Assembly (NCBI RefSeq): GCF_002280675.1
Contig: NZ_NCEN01000024.1
Location: 1-38,368 of the forward strand
Direction of reading: 5' to 3'
From: Novosphingobium sp. 32-60-15
GTDB taxonomy: Bacteria; Pseudomonadota; Alphaproteobacteria; Sphingomonadales; Sphingomonadaceae
Length of the DNA: 38,368 nt
Shown here: piece by piece, positions 9,404 through 18,539 of the stretch
Numbering within the stretch: the stretch's first letter is position 1
Layout of the letters: each line of letters begins with the position of its first letter
Notes under the pieces: model-generated
The model's input: only the letters and a program-made list of their open reading frames with translations
What the model was told of the DNA's origin: nothing
Database searches by the model: none
Translations under genes and position numbers: made by a program

Positions 9404-10726
9404 TCATAAATTCCGTTGTTGGGCAGGCGCGCGGGCGGGTTCGCCACCGCCTGCCATAAGGCTGCGCAAAATGCCCTCGCGAATGCCGCGATCGGCAATG
9501 CCAAGACGGTCTGCGGGCCAGATATCAAGGATCGATTCAAGGATGGCGCAGCCTGCCACCACCAGATCAGAGCGTTCGCGCCCGATGCACGGCACGGCCA
9601 CCCGCTCGGCATAGGACATTTTGGCAAGGCTTTGGCTGATGGCGCGCATCGAATCAGCCGGCACGATCAGCCCGTCCACCGCCCGCCTGTCATACTGCGG
9701 CAGTTCCAGGTGCAGGCTGGCCAGCGTGGTAACCGTGCCGCTGGTGCCAAGCAGGCGGATACGTTCTTGCGCCTGCGCCACTTCACGCATCGGCGTCACC
9801 CGCTGTGAAAAGTCGGCAAAGCCTTCATCCACACGGCGGCGCATTTCGGCATAAGCCTCGGCGCGCGCTTCGGGGCTATCGGCAATCGGGCCGACGCTTT
9901 CGGTGAGCGACACCACGCCCCACGGCGCGGATTGCCAATCCAGGATGCGCGGCACGGTCTCACCCGTTTCCACCAGCACCATCTCGGTCGATCCGCCGCC
10001 GATATCAAAGATCATCGCCGGGCCATCGCCCTGTTCCAGCAGGATGTGGCATCCCAGAACCGCCAGGCGTGCTTCTTCCTGCGCGGTGATGATGTTCAGG
10101 CGGATGCCGGTTTCCTCGCGCACCCGTTCAATGAATGCCGCGCCGTTGGTGGCGCGGCGACAAGCCTCGGTCGCCACTGAACGCGCCAGATGGACGTTGC
10201 GTTTGCGCAACTTGTCGGCGCACACATGCAGCGCGGCCAGCGCGCGGTCCATCGCCTCGTCCGAAAGCCGTCCGGTCTGCGCCAAACCCTCACCCAACCG
10301 CACCACGCGGCTGAATGCGTCAATCACCACAAAGTGTTCACCCGAAGGCCGCGCGATCAGCAATCGGCAATTGTTCGTGCCAAGGTCAATCGCGGCATAG
10401 GCCTGTCGGTGGTGGGGCAGGGGCTTTTGCCACGTGGTCACCCGTTCGGGCGCAATTGCAGGATTGCCGGTTTCCACGACACGCGCAGGCGCTTGCGCAG
10501 CCTCTTGCGATAGGTCCACCCTTGGCGGGGGCGGGCTGATCGTGCCAGCCGATGTGGGCGGGAGGCTGCTCCCGGCATTGTTGCGGCTCGGTCGGGACTT
10601 GCTCCGTCCCTTCTTCCGGCTGCTCTTGTTTTTACCGGCTTTGCCTTTGCCGGTTTTAGAATTGCCGGCCTTGTGATCGCCGGGTTGCACGCCTTGCCCA
10701 TTGGCTGGCGGAAGGTATTCCGCCAT
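9404..10726 (-). CDS. Ppx/GppA family phosphatase
   Basis: This 440-residue member of the exopolyphosphatase/guanosine pentaphosphate phosphatase family has the ASKHA fold. It shows AAIDLGTNNCRLLIA (phosphate 1 motif), then FDIGGGSTEMVL (phosphate 2) and LLGTSGTVTTLASLHL. It may set polyphosphate or (p)ppGpp levels; the sequence does not decide which. Residues 15-70 form an unusual Lys/Ser/Gly-rich, probably disordered extension that precedes the catalytic domain. The start is taken at ATG 10726 (MAEYLPPANG); no clear ribosome binding site is visible. Operon with rlmE. Confidence 0.9.
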   Translation of the reverse strand: MAEYLPPANGQGVQPGDHKAGNSKTGKGKAGKNKSSRKKGRSKSRPSRNNAGSSLPPTSAGTISPPPPRVDLSQEAAQAPARVVETGNPAIAPERVTTWQKPLPHHRQAYAAIDLGTNNCRLLIARPSGEHFVVIDAFSRVVRLGEGLAQTGRLSDEAMDRALAALHVCADKLRKRNVHLARSVATEACRRATNGAAFIERVREETGIRLNIITAQEEARLAVLGCHILLEQGDGPAMIFDIGGGSTEMVLVETGETVPRILDWQSAPWGVVSLTESVGPIADSPEARAEAYAEMRRRVDEGFADFSQRVTPMREVAQAQERIRLLGTSGTVTTLASLHLELPQYDRRAVDGLIVPADSMRAISQSLAKMSYAERVAVPCIGRERSDLVVAGCAILESILDIWPADRLGIADRGIREGILRSLMAGGGEPARAPAQQRNL

Positions 10727-10885
10727 GATTCGAATTCGCTTATGTTTTCCCGCGCTGCATGATGCCTGCCGGGTACTTGGGCCCAATGCTAGCGATGCCG
10801 CGCCTTGCCCGCAAGGCCAGCGCCCAAAAATGCCGTCTCACCTTCTTGACTCATGGTTTTGCGCCGCCTAGTTGCGCACCCACGC

Positions 10886-10959
10886 TGCCCCGTCGTCTAA
10901 TGGTAAGACACCGGTTTCTGATACCGTTTATCGAGGTTCGAGTCCTCGCGGGGCATCCA
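10886..10959 (+). tRNA. tRNA-Gln (anticodon CTG)
   Basis: The acceptor stem TGCCCCG (10886-10892) pairs with CGGGGCA (10949-10955), followed by discriminator T and an encoded CCA at 10957-10959. The D arm is GTCTAATGGTAAGAC. The anticodon loop TTCTGAT gives CTG at 10918-10920, reading CAG. The T arm is CGAGG-TTCGAGT-CCTCG. The outermost anticodon-stem pair is a C-T mismatch; otherwise the cloverleaf is normal. Confidence 0.95.
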
Positions 10960-11040
10960 CTTCCTTTTTCTTCCCTGACAAATTGTGGCCAATTTTGTGG
11001 CCCCCTTGCGCTTTTGCGCGGTTGGCCCGACTTATGGGGC

Positions 11041-11922
11041 ATGACAGAAGAAGAAAAGCAGCACGATCTCACCAAGCGCAAATTCTATAAGGCCGAGCAG
11101 GAAGCCGGTTTTGCAGACAGTCAGCCCAAAACCACCCCTCAGCAGCAAGACCCGTCCTATCGGCTGGCGTTCCGCGATACAGACTTCCTGTTGCGTGAAG
11201 AATTGCGGCCGGTGCGGTTCCAGCTGGAATTGCTCAAGCCCGACATGTTGCTGGATGAGGCGGGCATCGGTTCAACCTTCGTCATCTATGGTTCGGCGCG
11301 CATACCTTCGCCCGATCAGGCCGAGGCCGCGCTGGCAGTGGCGACGACGCCTGAAAAGAAGGCCGTGGTTGAGCGGCTGGTCGCCAAGGCGCAATACTAT
11401 GAAGAAGCGCGCAAATTGGCCCATCGCGCCAGCAGTTGCGGTGTGGTTGAAGATGGCAAACGCCAATTTGTTATCTGTTCGGGCGGTGGTCCGTCAATCA
11501 TGGAAGCGGCCAATCGCGGTGCGCAGGAAGCGGGCGCGGAATCCATCGGGCTGAACATTGTCCTGCCGCATGAACAGGCACCCAACAGCTATGTCACGCC
11601 GCATCTGTCGTTCCAGTTCCACTACTTCGCGCTGCGCAAGATGCATTTCCTGCTGCGCGCCCGCGCCGTGGCAGTGTTTCCCGGCGGGTTTGGCACGTTC
11701 GATGAATTTTTCGAACTGCTGACCCTGATCCAGACCGGCAAGATGAAGCCGATTCCCATCCTGCTGTTCGGCAAGGATTACTGGAACCGCGTGATCAACT
11801 TCCAGGCGCTGGCCGAAGAAGGCGTGATCAATTTCGAAGATCTGGAATTGTTTACGCCAGTGGAATCAGCCGACGAGGCATGGGCCCATGTCGTGAAGTT
11901 CTACGATCTTGGCTGCGGATAA
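11041..11922 (+). CDS. LOG family / TIGR00730 Rossmann-fold nucleotide hydrolase
   Basis: This 293-residue protein has the lysine-decarboxylase-like (LOG) signature. It shows FVIYGSARIPSPDQA, SGGGPSIMEAANRG and the catalytic PGGFGTFDEFFE loop. Family members hydrolyse the N-glycosidic bond of nucleoside 5'-monophosphates (cytokinin-type or general AMP nucleosidase); they are not lysine decarboxylases despite old annotations. The N-terminal 70 residues are an extension relative to the smallest members. The ATG at 11041 starts MTEEEKQHD; the frame further upstream runs through tRNA-Gln and is not coding. Confidence 0.9.
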   Translation: MTEEEKQHDLTKRKFYKAEQEAGFADSQPKTTPQQQDPSYRLAFRDTDFLLREELRPVRFQLELLKPDMLLDEAGIGSTFVIYGSARIPSPDQAEAALAVATTPEKKAVVERLVAKAQYYEEARKLAHRASSCGVVEDGKRQFVICSGGGPSIMEAANRGAQEAGAESIGLNIVLPHEQAPNSYVTPHLSFQFHYFALRKMHFLLRARAVAVFPGGFGTFDEFFELLTLIQTGKMKPIPILLFGKDYWNRVINFQALAEEGVINFEDLELFTPVESADEAWAHVVKFYDLGCG

Positions 11923-11942
11923 TGGACCCGGCGCAAGCGGGA

Positions 11943-12689
11943 TCAACGCACCGCGTGATGGCCCAGCGGGCCGTGGCCTGCACCAAAGCCGGGTGCGGCC
12001 AGCAGGGCGGCGCGGACAAATTCGCGCGCATCCTCCACCGCATCTTCGATTGAAGCGCCAAGCGCCATGAAGGTGGCAATCGCGCTGGACATGGTGCAGC
12101 CCGTGCCATGCGTGTGGCGCGTGTCGATGCGCGGTGCGGTCCAGACTTTTTCAGGCTGGCCCGGTATCAACAGCCGGTCGATCACGTCAGCGCCTTCGGC
12201 ATCGCCGCCTTTGGCGATATAGGCGATGCCGCGTGCCTGCATGGCTGCATTGCCGCCCAGCGCCACCAGTTCGGGCACATTGGGCGTTGTCAGGGTGGCC
12301 AGCGCCATCAGCCGTTCAAACGCGGCGATGGTGGCGGCATCGGCCAAGGCCGCGCCGCTGGTGGCAATCATCACCGGATCAAACACGATGGGGACGGACA
12401 GGCCCGTCAGCCTGTCGGCCACTACGGCCGCGATTTCGGGCGAGCCGAGCATGCCGATCTTTACCGCATCCACGCCGATGTCACGCAGGCAGGCATCAAT
12501 TTGCGCGGCCACCATTGCCGGATCAACCGGCAGGACGGCGTGGACGCCGGTCGTGTCCTGCGCGGTAAGGGCGCAGATGGCGGTCATGGCATAGCCGCCA
12601 AGCATGGTGATCGTCTTGATATCGGCCTGAATGCCGGCACCGCCGCTAGAATCAGAGCCTGCGATGGAAAGGATGCGGGGTGGATTCAT
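11943..12689 (-). CDS. thiD: Hydroxymethylpyrimidine/phosphomethylpyrimidine kinase
   Basis: This 248-residue ribokinase-fold enzyme phosphorylates HMP and HMP-phosphate in thiamine synthesis. It has SIAGSDSSGGAGIQADIK at the N-terminus, the DPVMIATSG segment, and the catalytic anion-hole motif HGTGCTMSSAIA near residue 190. The start overlaps the DUF1272 stop by 4 nt. It lies third in the glmM operon. No TPP riboswitch is seen ahead of the operon, so thiamine control is not evident. Confidence 0.95.
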   Translation of the reverse strand: MNPPRILSIAGSDSSGGAGIQADIKTITMLGGYAMTAICALTAQDTTGVHAVLPVDPAMVAAQIDACLRDIGVDAVKIGMLGSPEIAAVVADRLTGLSVPIVFDPVMIATSGAALADAATIAAFERLMALATLTTPNVPELVALGGNAAMQARGIAYIAKGGDAEGADVIDRLLIPGQPEKVWTAPRIDTRHTHGTGCTMSSAIATFMALGASIEDAVEDAREFVRAALLAAPGFGAGHGPLGHHAVR

Positions 12690-12910
12690 GCGGAAAATTT
12701 GCGCACCACGGACGGCGGGCTTTTGGCGTGCAGGGCCTTGGCGCGGGTGGGGCGGTCCATCAGTTCACCGCTGCAATTGGGGCAGCGGTCATCCAGCGCG
12801 TCGGCACATTCCGCGCAAAACGTGCATTCGAACGAACAGATGAACGCGCCGGGGGCTTCGGCGGGAAGATCGGTGCCGCAGCGTTCGCAATCGGGGCGCA
12901 TTTCCAGCAT
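12686..12910 (-). CDS. DUF1272 zinc-ribbon-like protein
   Basis: This 74-residue Cys-rich protein has the spacing C-x2-C (CERCG), C-x3-C-x2-C-x2-C (CSFECTFCAEC) and C-x2-C (CPNC), a treble-clef or RING-like zinc-binding pattern typical of DUF1272. No function is known for the family. Its ATG overlaps the glmM TGA by one base (TGATG at 12908-12912) and its stop overlaps thiD. The operon position is clear; the reason for pairing with cell-wall and thiamine genes is not. Confidence 0.9.
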   Translation of the reverse strand: MLEMRPDCERCGTDLPAEAPGAFICSFECTFCAECADALDDRCPNCSGELMDRPTRAKALHAKSPPSVVRKFSA

Positions 12911-14247
12911 CAGGTGGCCTTCCGTACGGCATTGCAGATTTCATCGACGACCGCTTCGACTTCCTCTGCGTCATCGCCCTCGGCCATCACGCGGATGACA
13001 GGTTCGGTGCCTGATGGGCGGATGACCAGACGGCCGCGCCCTGCAAGCCGGGCTTCGGCAGCGGCGATCACATCTTTGACGCTTTGCGCGGCCAGCGGCT
13101 TGCCACCGGTAAAGCGCACGTTCTTCAAAATTTGCGGGACGGGATCAAACTGGTGCAGCAATTCGCTGGCGGGTTTGCCCGATGATACCATGGCCGAAAG
13201 CACTTGCAGCGCGGCAACGGTGCCATCGCCTGTCGTGGCGTGATCGGTCAGGATCATGTGGCCCGATTGTTCGCCGCCCACGTTGAAGCCGCCTGCGCGC
13301 ATACGCTCCAGAACATAGCGGTCGCCCACTGACGTTCGTTCCAGCGTCAATCCTTGGGCGTTGAGATAGCGTTCAAGGCCGAGGTTCGACATCACCGTGG
13401 CCACTACGCCGCCGCCGCGCAATTCGCCGCGCGCGGCCAGTTGCGTGCCGATCAGCGCCATAATCTGGTCACCGTCCACCGTCTGGCTCTTTTCATCAAC
13501 CACGATCAACCGGTCCGCATCGCCATCGAGCGCAATGCCGATGTCGGCGCGGGTTTCGCGCACTTTGGCCTTGATCGCGTCAAGGTGAGTAGAGCCGACG
13601 TTGAGGTTGATGTTCTTGCCGTTGGGTTCAACCCCTATGGCAATCACTTCGGCACCCAGTTCCCACAGGGCCGATGGCGTGACGTGATAGGCCGCGCCGT
13701 TTGCGCAATCGATCACGATGCGCATGCCGTCCAGCCGGACATTATCGGGCAGGCTGGCTTTGACCGCGTGGATATAACGGCCACGCGCATCTTCGATCCG
13801 GCGGGCGCGGCCCACTTGGCGGGCATCAGCCAGCGCCATGTCCTGTTCCAGCATGGCTTCGATGGCGAGTTCCGCATCGTCCGATAGCTTGAAGCCGTCG
13901 GGGCCGAACAGCTTGATGCCGTTGTCTTCAAACGGGTTGTGGCTGGCCGAAATCATCACGCCAAGATCGGCGCGCATGGAACGCGTCAGCATGGCAACGG
14001 CTGGTGTCGGCATCGGCCCCAGCAGAACCACGTCCATGCCCACCGAGGTGAACCCTGCCACCATCGCGCTTTCCATCATATAGCCCGAAAGGCGCGTGTC
14101 CTTGCCGATCACCACACGGTGGCGGTGATCGCCGCGCTGGAAATAGGTGCCGGCCGCCTGCCCCACTTTCATTGCGGTGGCGGCGGTCATCACGCCTGCA
14201 TTGGTGCGGCCCCGGATGCCATCGGTGCCGAAGAACTTGCGTGCCAT
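12910..14247 (-). CDS. glmM: Phosphoglucosamine mutase
   Basis: This 445-residue enzyme interconverts glucosamine-6-phosphate and glucosamine-1-phosphate for UDP-GlcNAc, hence peptidoglycan and lipid A. It has [12 protein letters not shown] at the start, the active-site phosphoserine loop [15 protein letters not shown], the metal-binding DGDADR loop, and the phosphate-binding [12 protein letters not shown] near the end. The ATG at 14247 gives the family-standard [10 protein letters not shown]; an ATG three codons upstream (14256) sits too close to the AGGGAAA sequence. It is the first gene of the glmM-DUF1272-thiD operon. Confidence 0.96.
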   Translation of the reverse strand: MARKFFGTDGIRGRTNAGVMTAATAMKVGQAAGTYFQRGDHRHRVVIGKDTRLSGYMMESAMVAGFTSVGMDVVLLGPMPTPAVAMLTRSMRADLGVMISASHNPFEDNGIKLFGPDGFKLSDDAELAIEAMLEQDMALADARQVGRARRIEDARGRYIHAVKASLPDNVRLDGMRIVIDCANGAAYHVTPSALWELGAEVIAIGVEPNGKNINLNVGSTHLDAIKAKVRETRADIGIALDGDADRLIVVDEKSQTVDGDQIMALIGTQLAARGELRGGGVVATVMSNLGLERYLNAQGLTLERTSVGDRYVLERMRAGGFNVGGEQSGHMILTDHATTGDGTVAALQVLSAMVSSGKPASELLHQFDPVPQILKNVRFTGGKPLAAQSVKDVIAAAEARLAGRGRLVIRPSGTEPVIRVMAEGDDAEEVEAVVDEICNAVRKAT

Positions 14248-14332
14248 GGAAAACATTTTCCCTATCGTCGGTGCCACCTTTGGCGGCTTGCTGCATTGCT
14301 ATGCTTGCATGTGTAGCTAATGTCACCTCAAC

Positions 14333-15616
14333 ATGACCTTACCGAATCCGGAAAAATCATCCACCGCCTTGCCGCCCATCGCCCAAGTGCCTGCGATGTG
14401 GACGTTTATTGGTCTGGTTGGTGGTTTGTTTGGTGGCTTGGCCATTGCGTTTTTTGCGCCGGATGCCTTGCCGATCGTGCAAACGTGGGTCCAGCCAATT
14501 GGTGAAATGTGGTTGCGCGCACTGCAAGCGACGATTGTACCGCTGGTGGCCGCGCTGCTGTTTACCGGCGTCACGCAGACTGTGGCGATGGCCAGCGCGG
14601 GCACCATGGCACGAAGCAGCCTTGCCATGTTCCTCGGCTTTTTGGCGTTCAGCGCCGGGGTGGCGATTGTGGTGACGCCGTTGCTGTTGTCGGCCCTGCC
14701 AATCCCGGCAGAGGCAGGCGCAGCCCTGCGCATCAGCCTTGGTGCGACAGAGCCGGGTCCGGTTCCCGGCGTTGCCGAATTCCTGCGGTCCATCGTGCCC
14801 ACCAATGTGATTGATGCCGCCGCCAATGACCGGATGCTGCCGCTGATCCTGTTCGTATCGGTCTTTGCACTGGCAGTCGGGCGGCTTGCAGGCCCCCAGC
14901 GTGAGGTGATGACGACGTTCTTTGCAGCCCTTGCCTCGGCCATGCTGGTGGTGATTGGCTGGGTGCTGGCGCTCGCCCCCATCGGCGTCTTCGCGCTGAG
15001 CATGGCTGTTGCGGCAACAAGCGGCACGGCGGCAATCGGCGCGCTGGCGCACTATGTCGGGATCGTCATATTGACCGGATCGGTCGTGTTGATGGCGGGA
15101 TATGTGTTCGCGGTGGTGATCGCCCGTCAGCCGCTGGGCCGGTTTGCGCGCGCGATGCTGCCGGTGCAGACCATCGCGCTGTCCACGCAATCGTCGCTGG
15201 CCTCTTTGCCCGCCATGCTTGGCGCATGCCGCAATCTGGGTGTTCGGGAAACGACATCGGAATTTGTCATGCCATTGGCCGTGGCGCTGTTCCGCGCCAC
15301 AAGTCCTGCCATGAACCTTGCCGTCGCCATTTATGTTGCGCACCTTTATGGCGCTACGCTGTCCCCGATGGTGCTGGTTTCGGCGTGGACGGTGGCGATT
15401 CTGGTATCGTTAAGCTCGGTCAGCCTGCCCGGATCGATCAGCTTTGTCGCCTCTGTCGGCCCCATTGCCATTGCCATGAATGCCCCGGTCGCGCCGCTGG
15501 CCTTGCTGGTGGCAGTTGAAGTCCTGCCCGATCTGATGCGCACGCTTGGCAATGTGACGATGGATGTGGCGGTAACCGCTGCGGTTGACCGCAAAGCACC
15601 GCAGGGCATTTCCTGA
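14333..15616 (+). CDS. Dicarboxylate/amino acid:cation symporter (DAACS family)
   Basis: This 427-residue polytopic protein has about eight transmembrane segments plus re-entrant loops. It shows family features such as MWLRALQATIVPLVAALL in the middle of the first half, a Ser-rich re-entrant loop (STQSSLASLPAML), and a substrate-site region MPLAVALFRATSPAMN. Relatives (GltP, DctA) import glutamate, aspartate or C4-dicarboxylates with Na+ or H+. The substrate cannot be read from sequence. It is divergent from glmM with an 85-bp gap. Confidence 0.88.
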   Translation: MTLPNPEKSSTALPPIAQVPAMWTFIGLVGGLFGGLAIAFFAPDALPIVQTWVQPIGEMWLRALQATIVPLVAALLFTGVTQTVAMASAGTMARSSLAMFLGFLAFSAGVAIVVTPLLLSALPIPAEAGAALRISLGATEPGPVPGVAEFLRSIVPTNVIDAAANDRMLPLILFVSVFALAVGRLAGPQREVMTTFFAALASAMLVVIGWVLALAPIGVFALSMAVAATSGTAAIGALAHYVGIVILTGSVVLMAGYVFAVVIARQPLGRFARAMLPVQTIALSTQSSLASLPAMLGACRNLGVRETTSEFVMPLAVALFRATSPAMNLAVAIYVAHLYGATLSPMVLVSAWTVAILVSLSSVSLPGSISFVASVGPIAIAMNAPVAPLALLVAVEVLPDLMRTLGNVTMDVAVTAAVDRKAPQGIS

Positions 15617-15715
15617 ACCACTGAAATTCTGCGTCTTCACCATTGCCGCGCGGCAACCGATGCGCGTTTCGCGCGTTGGCCAAAGACACCGGATTTCACA
15701 AGGACGTTGATTACG

Positions 15716-16330
15716 ATGGCTATTATCCTGCCCCCGCTCCCTTATGCGGATGATGCGCTTGCGCCTGTCATTTCGGCCACGACGCTACAGACCCATCATG
15801 GCAAGCATCACAAGGCCTATGTCGACAAGACCAACGCCGCGATTGAAGATACAGATCACGCCAAGTCCGGCCTTGAGCAGATCATTGCAGCGGCTGAAAC
15901 AAAGGGCGACAAGGGCCTGTTCAACAATGCCGCGCAAAGCTGGAATCACGCGTTCTACTGGAACAGCCTGACGCCGGACGCGTCAGAACCTGCAGGCGAT
16001 TTGGCCAAGGCTATTGATGCCTCATTCGGGTCGCTGGGCGCGCTGAAGGCGGAATTGCTGGCACAGGGCACTGCGCACTTTGCATCGGGCTGGGTCTGGC
16101 TGCTGGCGCGCGGCGAAAAACTGTCTGTTGAACAGACCCACGATGCCGCGACGTTCGCGACAGGTGATGCCAAGCCATTGCTGGTGATCGATTTGTGGGA
16201 ACACGCCTATTATCTGGATCACAAGAATGTGCGTCCCGATTACCTTAAAGGGGTGATTGAAAAGCACCTCAATTGGGCTTTCGCCGCTGAAAACTTCGGC
16301 CGCGATGGCACTTGGACTTATCCAGCCTGA
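15716..16330 (+). CDS. sodB: Superoxide dismutase, Fe type
   Basis: This 204-residue enzyme dismutates superoxide in the cytoplasm. Metal ligands are visible: the first His in THHGKHHKAY, the second in SWNHAFYW, and Asp and His in VIDLWEHAYYLD. The FNNAAQSWNH stretch with its Gln favours iron over manganese. The ATG at 15716 gives the usual MAIILPPLPY start with AAGGA about 12 bases upstream. The last 13 bases overlap the end of the convergent AI-2E family gene. No EcfG-type promoter is visible in front of it. Confidence 0.95.
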   Translation: MAIILPPLPYADDALAPVISATTLQTHHGKHHKAYVDKTNAAIEDTDHAKSGLEQIIAAAETKGDKGLFNNAAQSWNHAFYWNSLTPDASEPAGDLAKAIDASFGSLGALKAELLAQGTAHFASGWVWLLARGEKLSVEQTHDAATFATGDAKPLLVIDLWEHAYYLDHKNVRPDYLKGVIEKHLNWAFAAENFGRDGTWTYPA

Positions 16331-17526
16331 TCCTGATGTGCCGGGTCGTCCTCGTCCATCCCGGCGAGGCGGCCCGGCTCGAACAGGGCCTCGCCAAACA
16401 TGAACCCGACAAGGTTGGGTTTGCCGATGTGATCCAGCAGCGCGGCGATTGTCAGCAAGATCGGCACTGACAAAAGTGCACCAAGCACGCCCCATATCCA
16501 CGAAAAATAGCTGATCGAAATCAGGATCGCGACGGGGTTCAGCGTAAACCGGGCGCCGAGTATGGCAGGTGTGACCACGTTTGATTCAACCGCGTGCAAC
16601 CCCAGATAGGCCAGCATCGGGATTAGCCCGACACCGACGCTGGGGGCCGTGCCAAGGCCAACCAGCCCTATCAACCCCATGAACATCAACGGACCGATAT
16701 AGGGCAGGAAGTTGAGCACGAAAGCCAATCCACCCCACATGATCGGCGCGCTCAGGCCAAAGGCCCAAGCCCCCGTTGCCACGATCACGCCTACACAGAA
16801 GTTCACGAAGGCCACGGTCAGGATATAGTTGCTGACGCGTTCCTGCACATCGCGCAACACCCGCGCAAGGCGCACCGAGGCGTTGAACGAATGGCGGTCC
16901 AGCACCATCCGCCGCTTCATCCTGATCCGCGATTCGATCATGAAGAAGGTCATCAGCAGCGTCAGGATGACTTCGAGGATCACACTGGGCGTGGCGATGG
17001 CGACTTGTTCGATAACCGAAGGACTGGCCAGAACCACTTCGCGGGTGGAACTGCTGCCCGTGATCCGCGCAAGCTGGCGGTTGACGTCGGCGATCCACGA
17101 AAGATTGCCGCGCAATTCGGTGAACCGCCTTGCCACTTGCCGCGCCAAGGCTGGCACTTGATCGACCATGACAAACGCCGGTTGCAAGATCAGCAACAAG
17201 GCTACCAGCACCACAGCGATCAACGCCAGAATCGCGACGAACGATGCCAGCATGTTGGGCAGGCCAAGCCGGGTTAGCCGATCGGCGAGCGGCGAGACAA
17301 TGATCGTAAAGATCATGGCGGTGACAGGGGGAAGGAACACCACCGATCCGATGGACAGGACAAACGGCAGTGCGAGAAACAGCCCGAGCCCCAGCAGCAG
17401 GACAATGGCCGATTGCAGGCGTGCGCTACGGTCGTTCCCTTCCGGCACGGGCGGCAGGGCATCAATCTGGTTTGGCTGGATCGATAGGTTCACCGGTAGG
17501 GCAGCCCTGAAACTGGAGTGGCGCAA
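16318..17526 (-). CDS. AI-2E family (PerM-type) transporter
   Basis: This protein of up to 402 residues has the AI-2E/PerM layout: two pairs of N-terminal helices, a soluble amphipathic middle region, and a cluster of C-terminal helices with the motif LNFLPYIGP. The family includes the Na+/H+ exchangers and putative autoinducer exporters, so the substrate is open. The longest frame starts at a TTG (17526); a GTG at 17493 is an equally good start. It lies 112 bases downstream of ecfG on the same strand and may be read through from it. Confidence 0.88.
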   Translation of the reverse strand: MRHSSFRAALPVNLSIQPNQIDALPPVPEGNDRSARLQSAIVLLLGLGLFLALPFVLSIGSVVFLPPVTAMIFTIIVSPLADRLTRLGLPNMLASFVAILALIAVVLVALLLILQPAFVMVDQVPALARQVARRFTELRGNLSWIADVNRQLARITGSSSTREVVLASPSVIEQVAIATPSVILEVILTLLMTFFMIESRIRMKRRMVLDRHSFNASVRLARVLRDVQERVSNYILTVAFVNFCVGVIVATGAWAFGLSAPIMWGGLAFVLNFLPYIGPLMFMGLIGLVGLGTAPSVGVGLIPMLAYLGLHAVESNVVTPAILGARFTLNPVAILISISYFSWIWGVLGALLSVPILLTIAALLDHIGKPNLVGFMFGEALFEPGRLAGMDEDDPAHQDQAG

Positions 17527-17638
17527 GCAACTTGCGCAATTTCTCCATTCACCGCCACACCTTACCGATCAAGTAGAGCTTTTGTCAGGAAGCGCGATTT
17601 TGCAAGAGGCGTGGCGAGAATGCCCCGCTTGGGCGCTG

Positions 17639-18247
17639 TCAGTTCTGGTGTCCGTGGAGCACCGTCTGGTCAAGTTCGCCCATGATTGCGGTATGCGCCA
17701 CCGCATCCGATGTGCTCCGGCGCGGAATCTGGCCGCTTTCGATCATCAGTGTCAGCGCAGCACGGGCGCGTCCGACGCGGCTTTTGATGGTACCCACTGC
17801 GCAGCCACAAATCTTTGCCGCTTCTTCATAGCTGAATCCGCCCGCGCCAACGAGCAGCAAAGCCTCGCGCCGTTCAGGCGGCAGGGTCAGCAGCGCGCGG
17901 TGCATGTCCGACAAATGCATCGGACCTTCCTGCGCAGCAGGGGCCACCAGAATACGTTCGGCAACCGTCTCGTCATAATCTGCACGGAACCGGTTGCGGC
18001 GCATGTCTGTAAGGTAGGCATTGCGCAGGATCACGAATGTCCAGGCGCGCATCGACGTGCCGGGTTCAAACCGTTCTTGCGCAGCCCATGCCTTCAACAG
18101 TGTTTCCTGGACAAGATCATCGGCCAAGTCGGGCCGGCCACACAAGCCGCGCGCAAAAGCACGCAAGTGCGGGATGACCCCGGTCAATTCGCGTTTGAAC
18201 GCAACAGGGTCGATCGCCGGGCGCGGCGACATGTCAGCCTCAGCCAT
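17639..18247 (-). CDS. ecfG: EcfG-type (ECF15) RNA polymerase sigma factor
   Basis: This 202-residue ECF sigma factor directs the alphaproteobacterial general stress response. The sigma2 region shows GRPDLADDLVQETLLKAW and MRAWTFVILRNAYLTDMRR; the sigma4 region shows LPPERREALLLVGAGGFSY and KSRVGRARAALT. Its anti-sigma factor NepR is encoded immediately upstream and overlaps it by 8 nt. The start is ATG 18247. It should be held by NepR until phosphorylated PhyR titrates NepR away. Its own promoter lies at 18540-18564 and matches its recognition sequence, giving positive feedback. Confidence 0.95.
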   Translation of the reverse strand: MAEADMSPRPAIDPVAFKRELTGVIPHLRAFARGLCGRPDLADDLVQETLLKAWAAQERFEPGTSMRAWTFVILRNAYLTDMRRNRFRADYDETVAERILVAPAAQEGPMHLSDMHRALLTLPPERREALLLVGAGGFSYEEAAKICGCAVGTIKSRVGRARAALTLMIESGQIPRRSTSDAVAHTAIMGELDQTVLHGHQN

Positions 18248-18413
18248 GTGAGGGGTCATCCAGTTTATCAAGCAACTGGGCAAAGGTATCGGGCAACGGC
18301 TCATCAAGCACGGAATCGTACAAGCGTTTAAGCCCGTCTGCCCATTCAGGTGAGCGCGGTTTTGCGCCTTTCCGGCTTTTTTGACCGGGGATCATCGGCT
18401 TTTCTTTCGACAT
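18240..18413 (-). CDS. nepR: Anti-sigma factor NepR
   Basis: This 57-residue protein has the NepR core helices in WADGLKRLYDSVLDEPLPDTF and AQLLDKLDD. It binds EcfG in unstressed cells and is captured by phosphorylated PhyR. The ATG at 18413 is preferred; the open frame extends to a TTG at 18464 but the extra residues do not resemble the family. Location directly upstream of and overlapping ecfG is the standard arrangement. Confidence 0.92.
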   Translation of the reverse strand: MSKEKPMIPGQKSRKGAKPRSPEWADGLKRLYDSVLDEPLPDTFAQLLDKLDDPSHG

Positions 18414-18539
18414 TCGCTCTGACAACGCCTCCCCCTCCAGGGATAAACTAAGATGAGACCGCAACGGCGCGGCAGATGCGCATTCTACACCGCTGGAAGC
18501 GCCCTGATAGAGCGAAAGCCAATGGTTCTTCAGGTGTGG

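Noticed and set aside
9403..9627. 75-residue N-terminal extension of RlmE
   Set aside because: It overlaps the end of the ppx/gppA gene in another frame; the RlmE family starts at MSRSGKDP.
10759..11040. N-terminal extension of the LOG-family gene
   Set aside because: It would translate straight through tRNA-Gln; the family-like start is at 11041.
12690..14332. Possible TPP riboswitch for thiD
   Set aside because: thiD overlaps the preceding gene and no THI-box-like sequence is seen ahead of glmM.
14357..15343. 328-residue frame on the minus strand
   Set aside because: Antisense to the symporter gene; extremely His/Gln/Arg-rich, as expected from a mirrored membrane protein.
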